This document shows positions 43,457-53,552 of a stretch of DNA of 64,000 nucleotides, piece after piece. This DNA is from an uncultured Lachnospiraceae bacterium (lineage in GTDB: Bacteria; Bacillota; Clostridia; Lachnospirales; Lachnospiraceae). Where the stretch lies: positions 24,613 through 88,612 of the forward strand of contig CADBPC010000120.1 in the NCBI GenBank assembly GCA_902796425.1. Reading direction: 5' to 3'. Position 1 is the stretch's first letter; each line of letters opens with the position of its first letter. The position numbers and the translations under genes are program-made. Below the pieces are notes generated by a model, which saw nothing but the letters and a program-made list of their open reading frames with translations, was not told the DNA's origin and searched no databases.

Positions 43457-45927
43457 GCGTCCTTGGCCTTTTTCGCGGTAAAGGTCACCTCGCCGCCGCT
43501 GTATCCTATGCTGACGGTGTCGCCGCTCTTAATCTCCTCCGAGAGAATTCTTTCGGAGAGCTGGTCCTCGATCACCGTCTGGATCGCTCTCTTTAACGGG
43601 CGCGCGCCCATCTTCTCATCCGAGTAATGATCCACCAGGTATTTTTTCAGCTGGGGAGTCATCCGGATGTTTATGCCGAGCTGCTCTTTGGCGCGCCTTA
43701 TCAGATCCTGTGAAAGGAGTCCCGCGATCTTCATCATGTCATCGTCGTCGAGCGCGTGGAACACCTCAATTCCGTCGATACGGTTGATGAATTCGGGACG
43801 GAAGATCTTCTTGACTTCGCCCATAATGCCCTGCTGCATCTTCTCGTAGGACTGCTGTTTTGTCGGCTTCGGGGCGAATCCAAGCGTCTTCGGGTCGATG
43901 ATGTTCTTTGCGCCGACGTTCGAGGTCATGATGATAATCGTGTTCTTGAAATTGATCCTGCGTCCGCGGGAATCGGTCAGATGTCCCTCATCGAGGATCT
44001 GCAGCAGCACGTTGAAGACGTCCGGATGTGCCTTTTCGATCTCATCGAACAAAACCACGGAATACGGGTGCTGGCGGACCTTCTCCGCGAGCTGGCCGCC
44101 CTCCTCATATCCGACGTATCCGGGCGCGGAGCCGATCATCTTGGAGACAGCATACTGCTCCATGTACTCGGACATATCGACGCGGATCATATTCTTCTCA
44201 TCTCCGAAGACTGCTTCCGCGAGCGCCTTGGAAAGCTCTGTCTTGCCGACGCCGGTCGGTCCGAGGAAAAGGAACGAGCCGATCGGCCTGTTCGGATCCT
44301 GGAGTCCTACCCTGCCTCTGCGGATTGCCCTTGCGACCGCGTCCACCGCCGCCTTCTGGCCGATAACTCTCTTATGAAGTGTCTCCTCCAGGTGCAGGAG
44401 CCGTTCGCTCTCTTTCTGGGTGAGTCTCTGAACCGGCACCTTGGACCACACTGAAATAACGCCCGCGATATCCTGTCCGGTTACCGTAAGCTGCCTGTCC
44501 TGCTGTTTTCTCTCCTTCTTTTCCTGAAGGCGCAGCCACTTTTTGTCCAGCCTGTCGAAGGCTTCCCTGGCAGTCCTCGCAGCCTCGAAGTCTCCTGCCT
44601 CCACCGCATCGGCAAGGGCCCTGTCCGCCTCATCCATCTCCTTCATAAGGGATGTCTGATCGTCCGCCTTTCTGGAAGGAGTGCCCTTCAGCCTGACTGC
44701 GGCGCAGGCTTCATCGATGACGTCAATCGCCTTGTCCGGGAGATTCCTGTCATTGATATAGCGTTCGGACAGGCGGACCGCCTCCGCGATCGCCTCGTCC
44801 GTAATCTTCACATTGTGATGGCTCTCGAATTTGCCGGCGATTCCGCGCAGGATCTCCTCCGCCTCCTCCGGGGTCGGCTCATCCACCTGGACCGGCTGGA
44901 AGCGGCGCTCGAGCGCGGCGTCCTTCTCCACGTATTTATGGTATTCGCTGATGGTCGTAGCGCCGATCAGCTGAATCTCTCCGCGCGCCAGGGAAGGCTT
45001 CAGGATATTGGAAGCGTCGATTGCCCCCTCTGCGCCGCCGGCTCCGATCAGAGTGTGCACTTCATCCACGAACAGGATGACATTGCCGTCCGCCCTGACC
45101 TCTTCGATGACGCCCTTGATGCGTTCCTCGAACTCGCCGCGGTATTTTGATCCCGCGACCATGCCGGACAGATCCAGGGTCAGCAGGCGCTTATCCTGCA
45201 CAGTATAGGGCACGTCTCCCGCAACGATCCGCTGGGCAAGGCCTTCCACAATCGCTGTCTTGCCGACGCCCGGCTCACCGATCAGGCACGGGTTGTTCTT
45301 GGTCCTTCTGGAAAGAATCTGGATGACCCTCTGCATCTCATCGGTCCTGCCGATGACAGGATCCAGCTTACCCTCGGCTGCAAGGAGCGTGAGGTCGCGG
45401 CTGTACTGCTCCAGCATGCTGCCGCCCTCGCCCTGCTGCCCGCGCTGGTTCGCGTTCTGCGGGTTAAGGTCGTCTCTGTGGCGCGCGGGATCTTCTCCCA
45501 CGGAAGCCACCGCCTCAAAATAAATCTTCGGCACATTGGCGCCGACGGATTCCATGAGCCTTACCGCGACATTCATCCTCTCCAGGATCAGCGCCATAAG
45601 AAGGTGTTCCGTCCCCACCTCCTTTGACTGATATTGCTGCGCAAGTCTGCCGGCATCTTCGAAGATGCTCTCAAGTCTGGGAGAAAAGCCTCCTTTATCC
45701 GCAACAGCCGTTTCTCCCTGCTCAACGCGAAGCGAACCCAGAAGGTCGCTAAGACGCTCCGGCGTAATGCCGTTCTGACGCAGGATCTGCGACGCGACGC
45801 CTTTCTCCTCCGATGCCAGCCCCATGAGCAGGTGCTCCGTGCCGACATAGCCGGAGCCGCCCGCCTTCGCAATCTTCTCCGCTATCTTTATCGCTTCCTT
45901 TGCACTACCGGTATATTTGTTTGCCAT
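43453..45927 (-). CDS. clpC: ATP-dependent Clp protease ATP-binding subunit ClpC
   Basis: A HSP100 unfoldase that feeds ClpP. The 824 residues comprise two N-domain repeats ([28 protein letters not shown]), AAA-1 ([13 protein letters not shown]), a middle region with a UVR-like helix ([20 protein letters not shown]) and AAA-2 ([15 protein letters not shown]). The ClpP-binding loop is KTLGFAPK. Unlike Bacillus, no ctsR-mcsA-mcsB genes precede it; instead a short GntR-type regulator is 45 nt upstream, with a palindromic promoter ahead of that. Heat-stress CtsR control is therefore not evident. Confidence 0.97.
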   Translation of the reverse strand: MANKYTGSAKEAIKIAEKIAKAGGSGYVGTEHLLMGLASEEKGVASQILRQNGITPERLSDLLGSLRVEQGETAVADKGGFSPRLESIFEDAGRLAQQYQSKEVGTEHLLMALILERMNVAVRLMESVGANVPKIYFEAVASVGEDPARHRDDLNPQNANQRGQQGEGGSMLEQYSRDLTLLAAEGKLDPVIGRTDEMQRVIQILSRRTKNNPCLIGEPGVGKTAIVEGLAQRIVAGDVPYTVQDKRLLTLDLSGMVAGSKYRGEFEERIKGVIEEVRADGNVILFVDEVHTLIGAGGAEGAIDASNILKPSLARGEIQLIGATTISEYHKYVEKDAALERRFQPVQVDEPTPEEAEEILRGIAGKFESHHNVKITDEAIAEAVRLSERYINDRNLPDKAIDVIDEACAAVRLKGTPSRKADDQTSLMKEMDEADRALADAVEAGDFEAARTAREAFDRLDKKWLRLQEKKERKQQDRQLTVTGQDIAGVISVWSKVPVQRLTQKESERLLHLEETLHKRVIGQKAAVDAVARAIRRGRVGLQDPNRPIGSFLFLGPTGVGKTELSKALAEAVFGDEKNMIRVDMSEYMEQYAVSKMIGSAPGYVGYEEGGQLAEKVRQHPYSVVLFDEIEKAHPDVFNVLLQILDEGHLTDSRGRRINFKNTIIIMTSNVGAKNIIDPKTLGFAPKPTKQQSYEKMQQGIMGEVKKIFRPEFINRIDGIEVFHALDDDDMMKIAGLLSQDLIRRAKEQLGINIRMTPQLKKYLVDHYSDEKMGARPLKRAIQTVIEDQLSERILSEEIKSGDTVSIGYSGGEVTFTAKKAKDA

Positions 45928-45972
45928 GAATTTTAGTTTCTCCTGAATACATTGCGTAAATAACTGCAGCCG

Positions 45973-46353
45973 TTATGAAACCAGCGTCCCGAATTCATCC
46001 AGGATCTGGTCAACCAGCTCATGGATATCGCTTCGCGAAAGGTCTCTGCAGATCGCCTCGGCAAGAACCGACTGCATGTCCTTCTTCACACTGGCAATGG
46101 CGCGCTGCTTGTCGGCGTCCACCGATACGATGGCGCCGCGGCGTCTGTCGATCTTAACAAACCCTTCCTGCTTCAGAATCGTGTATGCCTTGTTGACCGT
46201 ATGCATATTGATCCCGATATCATCCGCCAGCTGACGCACAGACGGAAGGACCTCGCCGTCCGTAAGCCTGGATGTCGCAATCCCCATGATGATCTGCTCG
46301 CAAAGCTGCTGGTAAATCGCCTCATCACTGTTGAAATCTATTTCCAGATACAT
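45973..46353 (-). CDS. Short GntR-family (YtrA-like) transcriptional regulator
   Basis: A 126-residue protein with the GntR winged helix (YQQLCEQIIMGIATSRLTDG, LPSVRQLADDIGINMHTVNKAY) and only about 45 residues of C-terminal helices, as in YtrA-type members without a ligand domain. The ATG at 46353 is 8 nt behind GGGAG; a GTG at 46362 is too close to it. It heads the clpC-radA operon and sits behind a palindrome-wrapped promoter, so autorepression and control of clpC-radA are likely. Confidence 0.92.
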   Translation of the reverse strand: MYLEIDFNSDEAIYQQLCEQIIMGIATSRLTDGEVLPSVRQLADDIGINMHTVNKAYTILKQEGFVKIDRRRGAIVSVDADKQRAIASVKKDMQSVLAEAICRDLSRSDIHELVDQILDEFGTLVS

Positions 46354-46389
46354 ACATATCACTCCCTTCCAGCCGGATAAACGCAGTGA

Positions 46390-46436
46390 AACGCCGTTTG
46401 TTATACGTATTATATAACAAACGGCGTTAGTGTCAA
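46390..46436 (-). promoter_or_regulatory. Consensus promoter inside a 16-bp-arm palindrome (GntR operator)
   Basis: Arms AACGCCGTTTGTTATA (46390-46405) and TATAACAAACGGCGTT (46413-46428) are a perfect inverted repeat around 7 nt. On the minus strand TTGACA (46431-46436), 16 bp, and TATAAT (46409-46414) form a full-consensus promoter whose -10 lies at the palindrome centre. A dimeric regulator bound there would block RNA polymerase. The short GntR protein is the natural candidate. Confidence 0.85.
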
Positions 46437-46469
46437 GTTTATGCTCTATTGATATGTCTTACCGGAATC

Positions 46470-47702
46470 TCACTTCTTGTCGTCGTCGAGATTGATGAAG
46501 TCGTAGTCAAACTCCTGGTCTCCCGCGAAGTTTCTTGTCCTTCTGGCTGCCTGCTGAGGAGCTCTCTCCTCGGAAGAAGCGGGACGGCTCTCACGGACAG
46601 GTCTTTCCGCTGTGCGGGCTGCGCCTTCTCTTACCGGCTCTGCCGCGCGGCGGACAGGTCTTGCCGCGTCAGTGGATACTCTTCTTGTCTCGGCGGAAGC
46701 GGTTCTTCTCTCATCCGATGCCTCACGGACAGGTCTCTCGGCGCCTGTGCGGGGTCTGGATGCATAGCCTTCCTGGGAAGCCGGACGTGCTGCGCCGGAA
46801 GCGGGACGTGCCGCAGATGCGGTTCTTCTTGTCATCTCGCCTGCCTCACCGTCTCTCTCCGCTCTTGTTCTGGAAGCGGATGCATACGCCTCGGATCTGT
46901 CTCTGGAAGCGGCTCTTGCTGCAGATGCGCCTCCCGCGGATTCACGGCGGCGGAGTGCGGAGATATCATCCGCGTTGCTGCCGGTTCTTCTCGCGTTCTT
47001 TCTCTCCTGGGTGAGATCTCTCTCCCTGCGCCCGTTGGTGAGCGCATCCCGCAGACGCAGGAACAGGAGGATTGCCGCTGCAAGCGCTGCCACAAGAAGG
47101 ACAATCAGCACGATGAAGATCGTTCTGTATCTGTTCTTGACTGCCTTCGCTTCCTTCTCAGCGTTGGTTGCTCTTGTCTGGAGAGCTTCGATATCGGAAA
47201 GCTTCATGCGCTCTCCGGCCGTATTGTTATACAGATAGAAGGTCATCTCACCGGTATCGTCCGGTGCGTAAACGATCTGGTATCCGCCTGTATCGCCTGT
47301 AGTTGCAGACGTATCGCTGCCTGTATCAACCGGCGCCTCGCTTGCTGTATCTGCAGGCGTAACGGGCTGGACGGGATCTGCCTGGGCGGGCTCGTCCTCT
47401 GTGACAGAGATCAGATCGCTGCGGATGTAACCTGTGTTGCCGCTGGCAAGGGTAACCTGGTACCATGTCGCGCCGCTGGAATCCACCTTGGAATCCCCGA
47501 CCTGAAGGGTCTGTCCGCTGTTCGCCGTGCCGACGACACTCGACGATGTCGATGCATCCGAACGCACATTGACGTTCGAAGCCGTTACGGTACCGGTGGC
47601 GGCAAGGCTGGTCAACGCCGCCGCGGGTGTAAGCGCGATTGCAAGTGATAATGCAGCCGCTCCTGCCAATGCTCTGATCTTGCTGCTCTTGTTCAGGCTC
47701 AT
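46470..47702 (-). CDS. SH3b-domain envelope protein with Arg-rich cytoplasmic-type tail
   Basis: The 410-residue protein (ATG 47702 behind AGAGGT) has a signal peptide, one bacterial SH3 domain (SNVNVRSDASTSSSVVGTAN to YIRSDLISV) and a Thr/Asp/Pro-rich linker. It then has a PDDTGEMTFYLYNN segment, a short coiled coil and a membrane helix (about 215-237). The last 165 residues are low-complexity and rich in Arg, Ala, Ser and Glu with repeated RPVRE/ARPAS units, ending FDYDFINLDDDKK. SH3b domains bind cell-wall peptides. The basic tail would be intracellular and could touch nucleic acid or membrane; that is inference. The 47703-47857 gap contains a CACTGC/GCAGTG hairpin in its leader. Confidence 0.8.
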   Translation of the reverse strand: MSLNKSSKIRALAGAAALSLAIALTPAAALTSLAATGTVTASNVNVRSDASTSSSVVGTANSGQTLQVGDSKVDSSGATWYQVTLASGNTGYIRSDLISVTEDEPAQADPVQPVTPADTASEAPVDTGSDTSATTGDTGGYQIVYAPDDTGEMTFYLYNNTAGERMKLSDIEALQTRATNAEKEAKAVKNRYRTIFIVLIVLLVAALAAAILLFLRLRDALTNGRRERDLTQERKNARRTGSNADDISALRRRESAGGASAARAASRDRSEAYASASRTRAERDGEAGEMTRRTASAARPASGAARPASQEGYASRPRTGAERPVREASDERRTASAETRRVSTDAARPVRRAAEPVREGAARTAERPVRESRPASSEERAPQQAARRTRNFAGDQEFDYDFINLDDDKK

Positions 47703-47857
47703 TTTCTGTACCTCTAGTATTTCATATATTTGAATAGCCACTGCCTGCGCAGTGAATTCTGTCATATTCTTTATAAGGATAACACAAATCGAAGCAAAGC
47801 ACACTGTTTTTTGCAAAACTTTTGTAATCCCTTTTGCAATCCGGCGCGTAGAGCCGC

Positions 47858-49141
47858 TTATGCTTCGTCGATGGCTCTCCCGATATCGCTGCGCATATAT
47901 ACTCCGTCAAAGCGGATCTTCCGGGCGGCCTCATACGCCTTTGCCCGCGCGCTGACAAGATCCTTTCCCAGGGCGGTCACGCCGAGCACTCTTCCGCCCG
48001 CCGTAACCACATTTCCGTCGGCATCGGTCTTTGTGCCTGCATGGAAGCAATAGATGTCTTTGTCCTTTGCGGCCTCGTCAAGACCCGTGATAACCTTCCC
48101 CTTTTCATAGGCGAGGGGATATCCGCCGGATGCCAGCACCACACAGACCGCAGCGTTGTCGGAAAAACGGACATCCATCTTTTCAAGAGTGCCGTCGATG
48201 CATGCCTCCATGATCTCAACCAGATCCGACTCAAGTCTTGGCAGGACAACCTGTGTCTCCGGATCGCCGAAGCGTGTGTTGTATTCGACGACCTTCGGAC
48301 CGTCCTGTGTGAGCATCAGGCCGAAATACAGGACGCCCTTGAAGGGTCTTCCCTCCGCCGCCATGGCGTCGACCGTCTTCTGGTAGATTCTTTCCCTGCA
48401 GAGTCTGTCGATCTCCTCTGTATAGAACGGGCTGGGAGAAAAGGTTCCCATTCCGCCGGTGTTCAGTCCCGTGTCGTGGTCTCCTATCCTCTTATGATCC
48501 TGAGAGGAGCTCATCAGGCTGTAGTGGCTTCCGTCGACAAACGCCAGGGCGGAAACCTCCCTGCCGGTCATAAACTCTTCGATAACCAGCGCGTTGCCGG
48601 CATCGCCGAACTTTTTGTCCAGCATGATCTGCTTTACGCCGTCCATCGCCTGCTGCCTTGTTTCGCAGATCAGGACGCCCTTACCGAGCGCAAGACCGTC
48701 CGCCTTCAGAACGATGGGGAGCTTTGCCGTCTCAAGATAAGCCAGCGCATCGTCCGCGCTGTGGAAGGTCTCGTACTGCGCCGTGGGAATCCCGTACTTT
48801 TTCATCAGCTCCTTCGAAAAGGCCTTGCTGCCCTCGATGATGGCGGCATTCTTTCTGGTGCCGAAGATCCGAAGCCCGGCTTCCTCGAACGCGTCCACGA
48901 TACCCGCGCACAGAGGATCATCCTGGCTGCAGACGGTAAGTCCGATCCCGTTGTCCTTTGCAAAAGCGATCAGTCTGTCAAACTCCATGACACCGATCGG
49001 GACACATTCCGCAATCTGTGCGATTCCGGCGTTCCCGGGTGCGCAGTACAGCTTTTCCGTATGCGGGCTCTTTACCAGTGCCTGTGCGATCGCGTGCTCC
49101 CTGCCTCCGCCGCCGACGAGTAGTATTTTCATTTTTTCCAT
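47858..49141 (-). CDS. purD: Phosphoribosylamine-glycine ligase
   Basis: ATP-dependent formation of GAR, step 2 of purine synthesis. The 427 residues carry ILLVGGGGREHAIAQAL, an ATP-grasp core (VLKADGLALGKGV, VIEEFMTGREVSALAFVDG) and GVLYFGLMLTQDGPKVVEYN with the metal-binding RFGDPETQ. GAGGAG lies 9 nt before the ATG. It is the last gene of the purE-M-N-D set, 15 nt after purN. purH is not beside it. Confidence 0.97.
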   Translation of the reverse strand: MEKMKILLVGGGGREHAIAQALVKSPHTEKLYCAPGNAGIAQIAECVPIGVMEFDRLIAFAKDNGIGLTVCSQDDPLCAGIVDAFEEAGLRIFGTRKNAAIIEGSKAFSKELMKKYGIPTAQYETFHSADDALAYLETAKLPIVLKADGLALGKGVLICETRQQAMDGVKQIMLDKKFGDAGNALVIEEFMTGREVSALAFVDGSHYSLMSSSQDHKRIGDHDTGLNTGGMGTFSPSPFYTEEIDRLCRERIYQKTVDAMAAEGRPFKGVLYFGLMLTQDGPKVVEYNTRFGDPETQVVLPRLESDLVEIMEACIDGTLEKMDVRFSDNAAVCVVLASGGYPLAYEKGKVITGLDEAAKDKDIYCFHAGTKTDADGNVVTAGGRVLGVTALGKDLVSARAKAYEAARKIRFDGVYMRSDIGRAIDEA

Positions 49142-49156
49142 GCTCTGTATCTCCTC

Positions 49157-49786
49157 TTAATCAGCATCGATCCGGGTAATTCTCCCTTCAATGTGCACCT
49201 TTCCTTTCGAAAGAAGGCGCACGGCCTCGGGAAGGATCGTCCATTCCGCCTGCTCCATCACTCGTTTCTGGAGAATCTGCGGAGTATCGCCGTTCTGAAC
49301 CTCGACTGCCTTCTGCAGTATGATCGGCCCGGAATCAAGGCCCGCGTCGACAAAGTGAACCGTCGCGCCGGTAATCTTAACTCCGCGTGCAAGAGCGCCC
49401 TCATGCACCTTCAGGCCGTAATAGCCCTTTCCGCAAAATGAAGGGATCAGCGCCGGATGGATATTGATGATCCTGTCCGGATAAGCCTCCACCATTTCCG
49501 GCGGGATGGCGACAAGAAAGCCCGCGAGAACCACGAGATCCGGGTCCGCCCCGCGCACGGCTTCAAGAAGCGCCTTGTTAAATTCTCCCCTGTCCTCATA
49601 ATCCTTCGGGGATACGCACACCGCTTCGATCCCGGCTGCCTTTGCCCTCTCAAGAGCATACACACCCGGATTGTTGCTGATGACTCTGACGATGCTGACA
49701 TCCTCAAGATATCCGTCTTCTATGCGGTCGATCAGCGCCTGGAGATTGGTGCCGCCGCCGGAGACGCAAACTGCAATTTTATACAT
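49157..49786 (-). CDS. purN: Phosphoribosylglycinamide formyltransferase
   Basis: Uses 10-formyl-THF to formylate GAR. The 209 residues have IAVCVSGGGTNLQALID, INIHPALIPSFCGKGYYGL (catalytic Asn/His) and GVKITGATVHFVDAGLDSG with the catalytic Asp. The ATG at 49786 gives the normal N-terminus, though its ribosome site is weak (AAGGAAA 12 nt upstream). A TTG at 49822 would overlap the purM stop and could allow coupling. Confidence 0.96.
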   Translation of the reverse strand: MYKIAVCVSGGGTNLQALIDRIEDGYLEDVSIVRVISNNPGVYALERAKAAGIEAVCVSPKDYEDRGEFNKALLEAVRGADPDLVVLAGFLVAIPPEMVEAYPDRIINIHPALIPSFCGKGYYGLKVHEGALARGVKITGATVHFVDAGLDSGPIILQKAVEVQNGDTPQILQKRVMEQAEWTILPEAVRLLSKGKVHIEGRITRIDAD

Positions 49787-49814
49787 ATGCTCTACCGTTT
49801 CCTTTTTCAGTGCT

Positions 49815-50840
49815 TCAGACAAGAACCGCGCTCTTTTCGCCGCTCCTGACTGTACCGATTACATACCCTGTCTCGCCGGCGGCCCTGATCGCGTCAAGGA
49901 CCGTGCTGCAGTCCTCGGGACTGACGGCAAGAACCATGCCGATACCCATATTAAAGGTATTGTACATCATATGCTCTTCGATGCCGCCCTTTTCCTGCAT
50001 CAGGCGGAAAATAGCGGGTACCTCATAGCTGTCCTTACGGATTTCCGCATACACTCCGTCCGGAAGCATGCGCGGAATATTCTCATAGAAGCCGCCGCCC
50101 GTGATGTGGCTGCAGCCCTTGATCACAGCGCCTGCCTTACGGATCTCACTCAGTGTCCTGACATAGATCTTTGTCGGGGTAAGGAGAGCCTCGCCGAGCG
50201 TCGCGCCCAGCTCCGGATACCAGGTCTTAAGGTTTTCCTCATTTACGTCAAAGACCTTGCGGACAAGGGAGAAGCCGTTGCTGTGGACTCCGGAGCTCGC
50301 AATGCCGATAAGGACATCGCCGGGAACGATATTCTCACCCGTTATCATCTCCTGCTTTTCCGCTACGCCTACCGTAAAGCCGGCAAGATCATATTCATCC
50401 TCCGGCATAAGTCCGGGGTGTTCTGCTGTCTCGCCTCCGATCAGGGCGCATCCTGCCTGTCTGCAGCCCTCCGCGACGCCCTTTACGATCTGCGCGATCT
50501 TCTCGGGGTAATTGCGCCCGCAGGCGATATAGTCCAGGAAAAAGAGCGGCTCGCCGCCCGCGCAGGCAACGTCGTTGACGCACATGGCCACGCAGTCGAT
50601 TCCGACGGTGTCATGCCTGTCCATCAGAAATGCCAGCTTGATTTTTGTTCCGACCCCGTCCGTTCCAGACAGCAGGACCGGCTCCTTCATGCCGCGGATC
50701 TTCTCCATTGAAAAAGCACCGGAAAAGCCGCCGATTCCGCCCAGGACCTCCGGGCGCATCGTTGTTTTCACATACTGCTTCATGAGTTCTACAGACTCAT
50801 AACCCGCTTCGATATCTACACCAGCGCTTTTATAATCCAT
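49815..50840 (-). CDS. purM: Phosphoribosylformylglycinamidine cyclo-ligase (AIR synthetase)
   Basis: Closes the imidazole ring to make AIR. The 341-residue protein shows [63 protein letters not shown] and [14 protein letters not shown], the complete PurM set. It lies 15 nt after purE. Confidence 0.97.
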   Translation of the reverse strand: MDYKSAGVDIEAGYESVELMKQYVKTTMRPEVLGGIGGFSGAFSMEKIRGMKEPVLLSGTDGVGTKIKLAFLMDRHDTVGIDCVAMCVNDVACAGGEPLFFLDYIACGRNYPEKIAQIVKGVAEGCRQAGCALIGGETAEHPGLMPEDEYDLAGFTVGVAEKQEMITGENIVPGDVLIGIASSGVHSNGFSLVRKVFDVNEENLKTWYPELGATLGEALLTPTKIYVRTLSEIRKAGAVIKGCSHITGGGFYENIPRMLPDGVYAEIRKDSYEVPAIFRLMQEKGGIEEHMMYNTFNMGIGMVLAVSPEDCSTVLDAIRAAGETGYVIGTVRSGEKSAVLV

Positions 50841-50855
50841 TCTCGTCTCCTTTCC

Positions 50856-51356
50856 TTACCATTCCTTATATCCGATTTCCTGAAGCTTTTCGTCCTTTTT
50901 CATGACTTCGTTTTTCTGCGCTTCAAGGAAGGCCTCCATCTTTGCCTCCAGTTCAGGGTCTCCGACGGCAAGCATCTTTATCGCAAGAAGGCCCGCATTC
51001 TTTCCGCCGTTAATTGCGACCGTCGCCACCGGGATACCCGAGGGCATCTGGACGATGGAATACAGGGAGTCTCTTCCTCCGAGCGAGGTTGTGTGCATCG
51101 GGATGCCGATGACCGGCAGGGGAAAGAGTGCTGCGCACATTCCCGGAAGATGGGCCGCCATTCCCGCGCCCGCGATGATAACCTTGATTCCTCTGTCCTT
51201 TGCACTCTTTGCCCACTCAAAGAAGACGTCTGGCTCCCGGTGCGCGGATATGATCCTCATCTCAAAGGATACTCCGAACTCCTCAAGAACCTGCGCCGCC
51301 TTGCTCATGACGGGCATATCCGAATCCGATCCCATAACAATTCCTACTACAGCCAT
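50856..51356 (-). CDS. purE: N5-carboxyaminoimidazole ribonucleotide mutase
   Basis: Carboxylates AIR or moves the carboxyl group of N5-CAIR. The 166 residues include [27 protein letters not shown] (His of the active site), [13 protein letters not shown] and [16 protein letters not shown]. Whether it is class I (with PurK) or class II cannot be told, since purK is not here; the acidic class-defining positions need alignment. It is 18 nt downstream of the M29 peptidase gene. Confidence 0.95.
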   Translation of the reverse strand: MAVVGIVMGSDSDMPVMSKAAQVLEEFGVSFEMRIISAHREPDVFFEWAKSAKDRGIKVIIAGAGMAAHLPGMCAALFPLPVIGIPMHTTSLGGRDSLYSIVQMPSGIPVATVAINGGKNAGLLAIKMLAVGDPELEAKMEAFLEAQKNEVMKKDEKLQEIGYKEW

Positions 51357-51374
51357 TTTACTCCTCCTGTCCTC

Positions 51375-53549
51375 TTACTCCTGCTCATCAAAAGGGGTGT
51401 TGAGCTCTTCCGTTCCCGGCAGTACAAACCTGCCGTCCTTTATAATTTCGATCACCCTGCCGTCGGCTGTGACTGCATCATATGTTCCAAGCTCGTCATA
51501 GGGGATCGTAATATCCGTATGGCATCCGAAATATGCCTTCGAGGGATCCTTGTGCCGCAGGAGGGAATAATCATTTTCCCTCGCGACAATCCGCTTACCG
51601 TCAGGATTATAGCTGATATTGTCCTCTTCGTCACTGTAGCAGGTGTCCCCCACCGCAAAATGCGGCCCTGTTTTTTCCGCGATCAGGATGGGCAGCCTGT
51701 CTTCTATGCCAAGGCGCCTGCTGACGACGTACGCGGTCGTGTTGGTGCCGATCGCACATTCTCCCATGGGAAGGGTGTCGTGATGGAAAAGGATGTTTTC
51801 CCGGATGTACTCCCTGCCTTTTTCAAGGGCATCCTCTTCGCCCTCAAAATTGCCGCACCTGTAATCCGCAACTCTTCCGTCCTTAAATGTGATCTCCAGG
51901 TCCTTAAAAAGCATTCCCTCAAGATAGACCTGCGTGGTATGGAGAACTCCTTCCGTGCCGGAAAGAACCGGCGTTGTGAAAACCTCTCCGACGGGGATAT
52001 TGACGTCCGCTACGCAGTTCTCAAAGATGGTCTCGGTGTCCGGATCCTTCAGCTTATAAAGATTCACCTTAAGGTCTGTCCGGTTGTCTCCGCGGCCGGT
52101 GACATGTACGTAATCGGCCCGGTTCAGGGCATCCGTTATGATCCCCTGGATATCCCGGTACTGTCTGTAATCCAGTGTATTGATCCTGCGGACGGCGTCA
52201 AAGATACGGCCGTACAGCTCCTCATCCACGCCGCCGTCTTTCGTCCCGGCGATATCCGGGACGGGGAAGGAAATAATCGTAAAGCTCCTGTTTTCCCCGA
52301 TTACGGCCTCGTTATACATCCGGCTTCTGCCTGTCCTGTACCTGGCGATCAGCTTCTGCTGGGCGGAGCTCAGTTTTGCCTGCCAGGAGCCCTTGGCCGG
52401 GGTAAACGGCTTTTCGCCGAAGGTCTCGAGCACTGCCGGTCCCGCGTACAGCCGGGTCTCACCCTGCCACTGTCTGTAGGCCTCTTTGGAGGAAGCGAGC
52501 AGTTTGTTCAGCAGGTCCTCGTCAAGGATCAGGGCCAGGTCTTCTCTGTGATCGTAGCGGTACTGAGGGTTTGCCTCGCATCCGCGAAGGCCGGAAGCGC
52601 TGCTGCCCAGCAGGCTGAAAATCGTCTCGATCTCCCTGTACAGGATTACGTCCTTGCCCATGGCGGAGAAGTTCGCGGCAGCATAAGCCATCAGGCGCTC
52701 GAATCCGACTCTGCCGATAATCCCGACGCGCTTTTTCTTTGAGAGGTCCTTACCCGTTACAATAAAGCCGATCCGGAAGCCTTCCGACCAGACGTCAGCA
52801 AGGTCCTTTACGGTTTCTTCCGAAAGCGCCGAAAGATACCGGTCGGTCCCGGTCTCGGAGTCCGTGATGTACTCACCGTAGGCGTACAGCCAGCGAGGGT
52901 CCCCGGTTCTTTCGTATTCCTTAAGGACTCTGAGCGGATAGTCGCTCTTCCCGCCGACAAGCTTGCTGCGGATATCGGCAGCCTGTTCGTCCTGCGAGTA
53001 ATCAATTACATAATCACGCAGAATCCCGCGAAGGCTCTCATAGGAAGGGATACCCGTCAGGTCCTGCCCCGCGGGATCCATGCCCTGGGAAAGAGCATCG
53101 TCATACAGCCTTTTTTCAACCGAAAAGGCGCTGCAGACCTCAAGGAAGAGCTCGAAGCGGATGAGTGCCCGCTCCCGGTCGTTTTCGAATAGCAGAGGAA
53201 TGACGCTCCTTACCTCATAGACGAGCGCCGAAAGGAGTTTTCCGTATTCCTCCCCGTACTCCCTCACGCAGAAAGCAGGGTTTGCATAGCTGGCAGAATA
53301 ATTCTCCTCCAGGATATCTTCATAGAGCGCGCGGTTTCTTGCCTGCAGCTTAATAAGATCGCAGGTGCCGATATCCGGCAGGTCCCCCGCCGCTCCCTCC
53401 GGGTAAAGCCTGTAATACTCGTCCGTAAAAAGGACCAGCTGCCCTGCGGTCTTTGTGAAGAAGGGGGCAAACCGCAGATCCGTATCCGCTCCGCCCTGTG
53501 CAATCTCGCGAAGCCGTTCCGCAGCCAGGGCAAATCTAGTTTCTATCAT
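51375..53549 (-). CDS. M29-family aminopeptidase with long N-terminal extension
   Basis: Residues about 270-720 match thermophilic-aminopeptidase (M29, AmpS/PepS) features. The two-metal ligands are Glu522 (IPVGEVFTTP), Glu597 (MGECAIGTN), His630 and Tyr638 (TGPHFAVGDTCY), and His677/Asp679 (CHTDI), in family order and with near-family spacing. Known M29 enzymes are about 410 residues; this one has 724. The extra ~260 N-terminal residues are mostly helical, acidic and not recognised by me. No signal peptide, so a cytoplasmic peptidase. It sits between the pyrimidine and purine genes with 3- and 18-nt gaps. Confidence 0.86.
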   Translation of the reverse strand: MIETRFALAAERLREIAQGGADTDLRFAPFFTKTAGQLVLFTDEYYRLYPEGAAGDLPDIGTCDLIKLQARNRALYEDILEENYSASYANPAFCVREYGEEYGKLLSALVYEVRSVIPLLFENDRERALIRFELFLEVCSAFSVEKRLYDDALSQGMDPAGQDLTGIPSYESLRGILRDYVIDYSQDEQAADIRSKLVGGKSDYPLRVLKEYERTGDPRWLYAYGEYITDSETGTDRYLSALSEETVKDLADVWSEGFRIGFIVTGKDLSKKKRVGIIGRVGFERLMAYAAANFSAMGKDVILYREIETIFSLLGSSASGLRGCEANPQYRYDHREDLALILDEDLLNKLLASSKEAYRQWQGETRLYAGPAVLETFGEKPFTPAKGSWQAKLSSAQQKLIARYRTGRSRMYNEAVIGENRSFTIISFPVPDIAGTKDGGVDEELYGRIFDAVRRINTLDYRQYRDIQGIITDALNRADYVHVTGRGDNRTDLKVNLYKLKDPDTETIFENCVADVNIPVGEVFTTPVLSGTEGVLHTTQVYLEGMLFKDLEITFKDGRVADYRCGNFEGEEDALEKGREYIRENILFHHDTLPMGECAIGTNTTAYVVSRRLGIEDRLPILIAEKTGPHFAVGDTCYSDEEDNISYNPDGKRIVARENDYSLLRHKDPSKAYFGCHTDITIPYDELGTYDAVTADGRVIEIIKDGRFVLPGTEELNTPFDEQE

Positions 53550-53552
53550 TGT

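Noticed and set aside
50856-51374. Purine riboswitch or PurR box before purE
   Set aside because: Only 18 nt separate purE from the upstream gene and no motif is visible.
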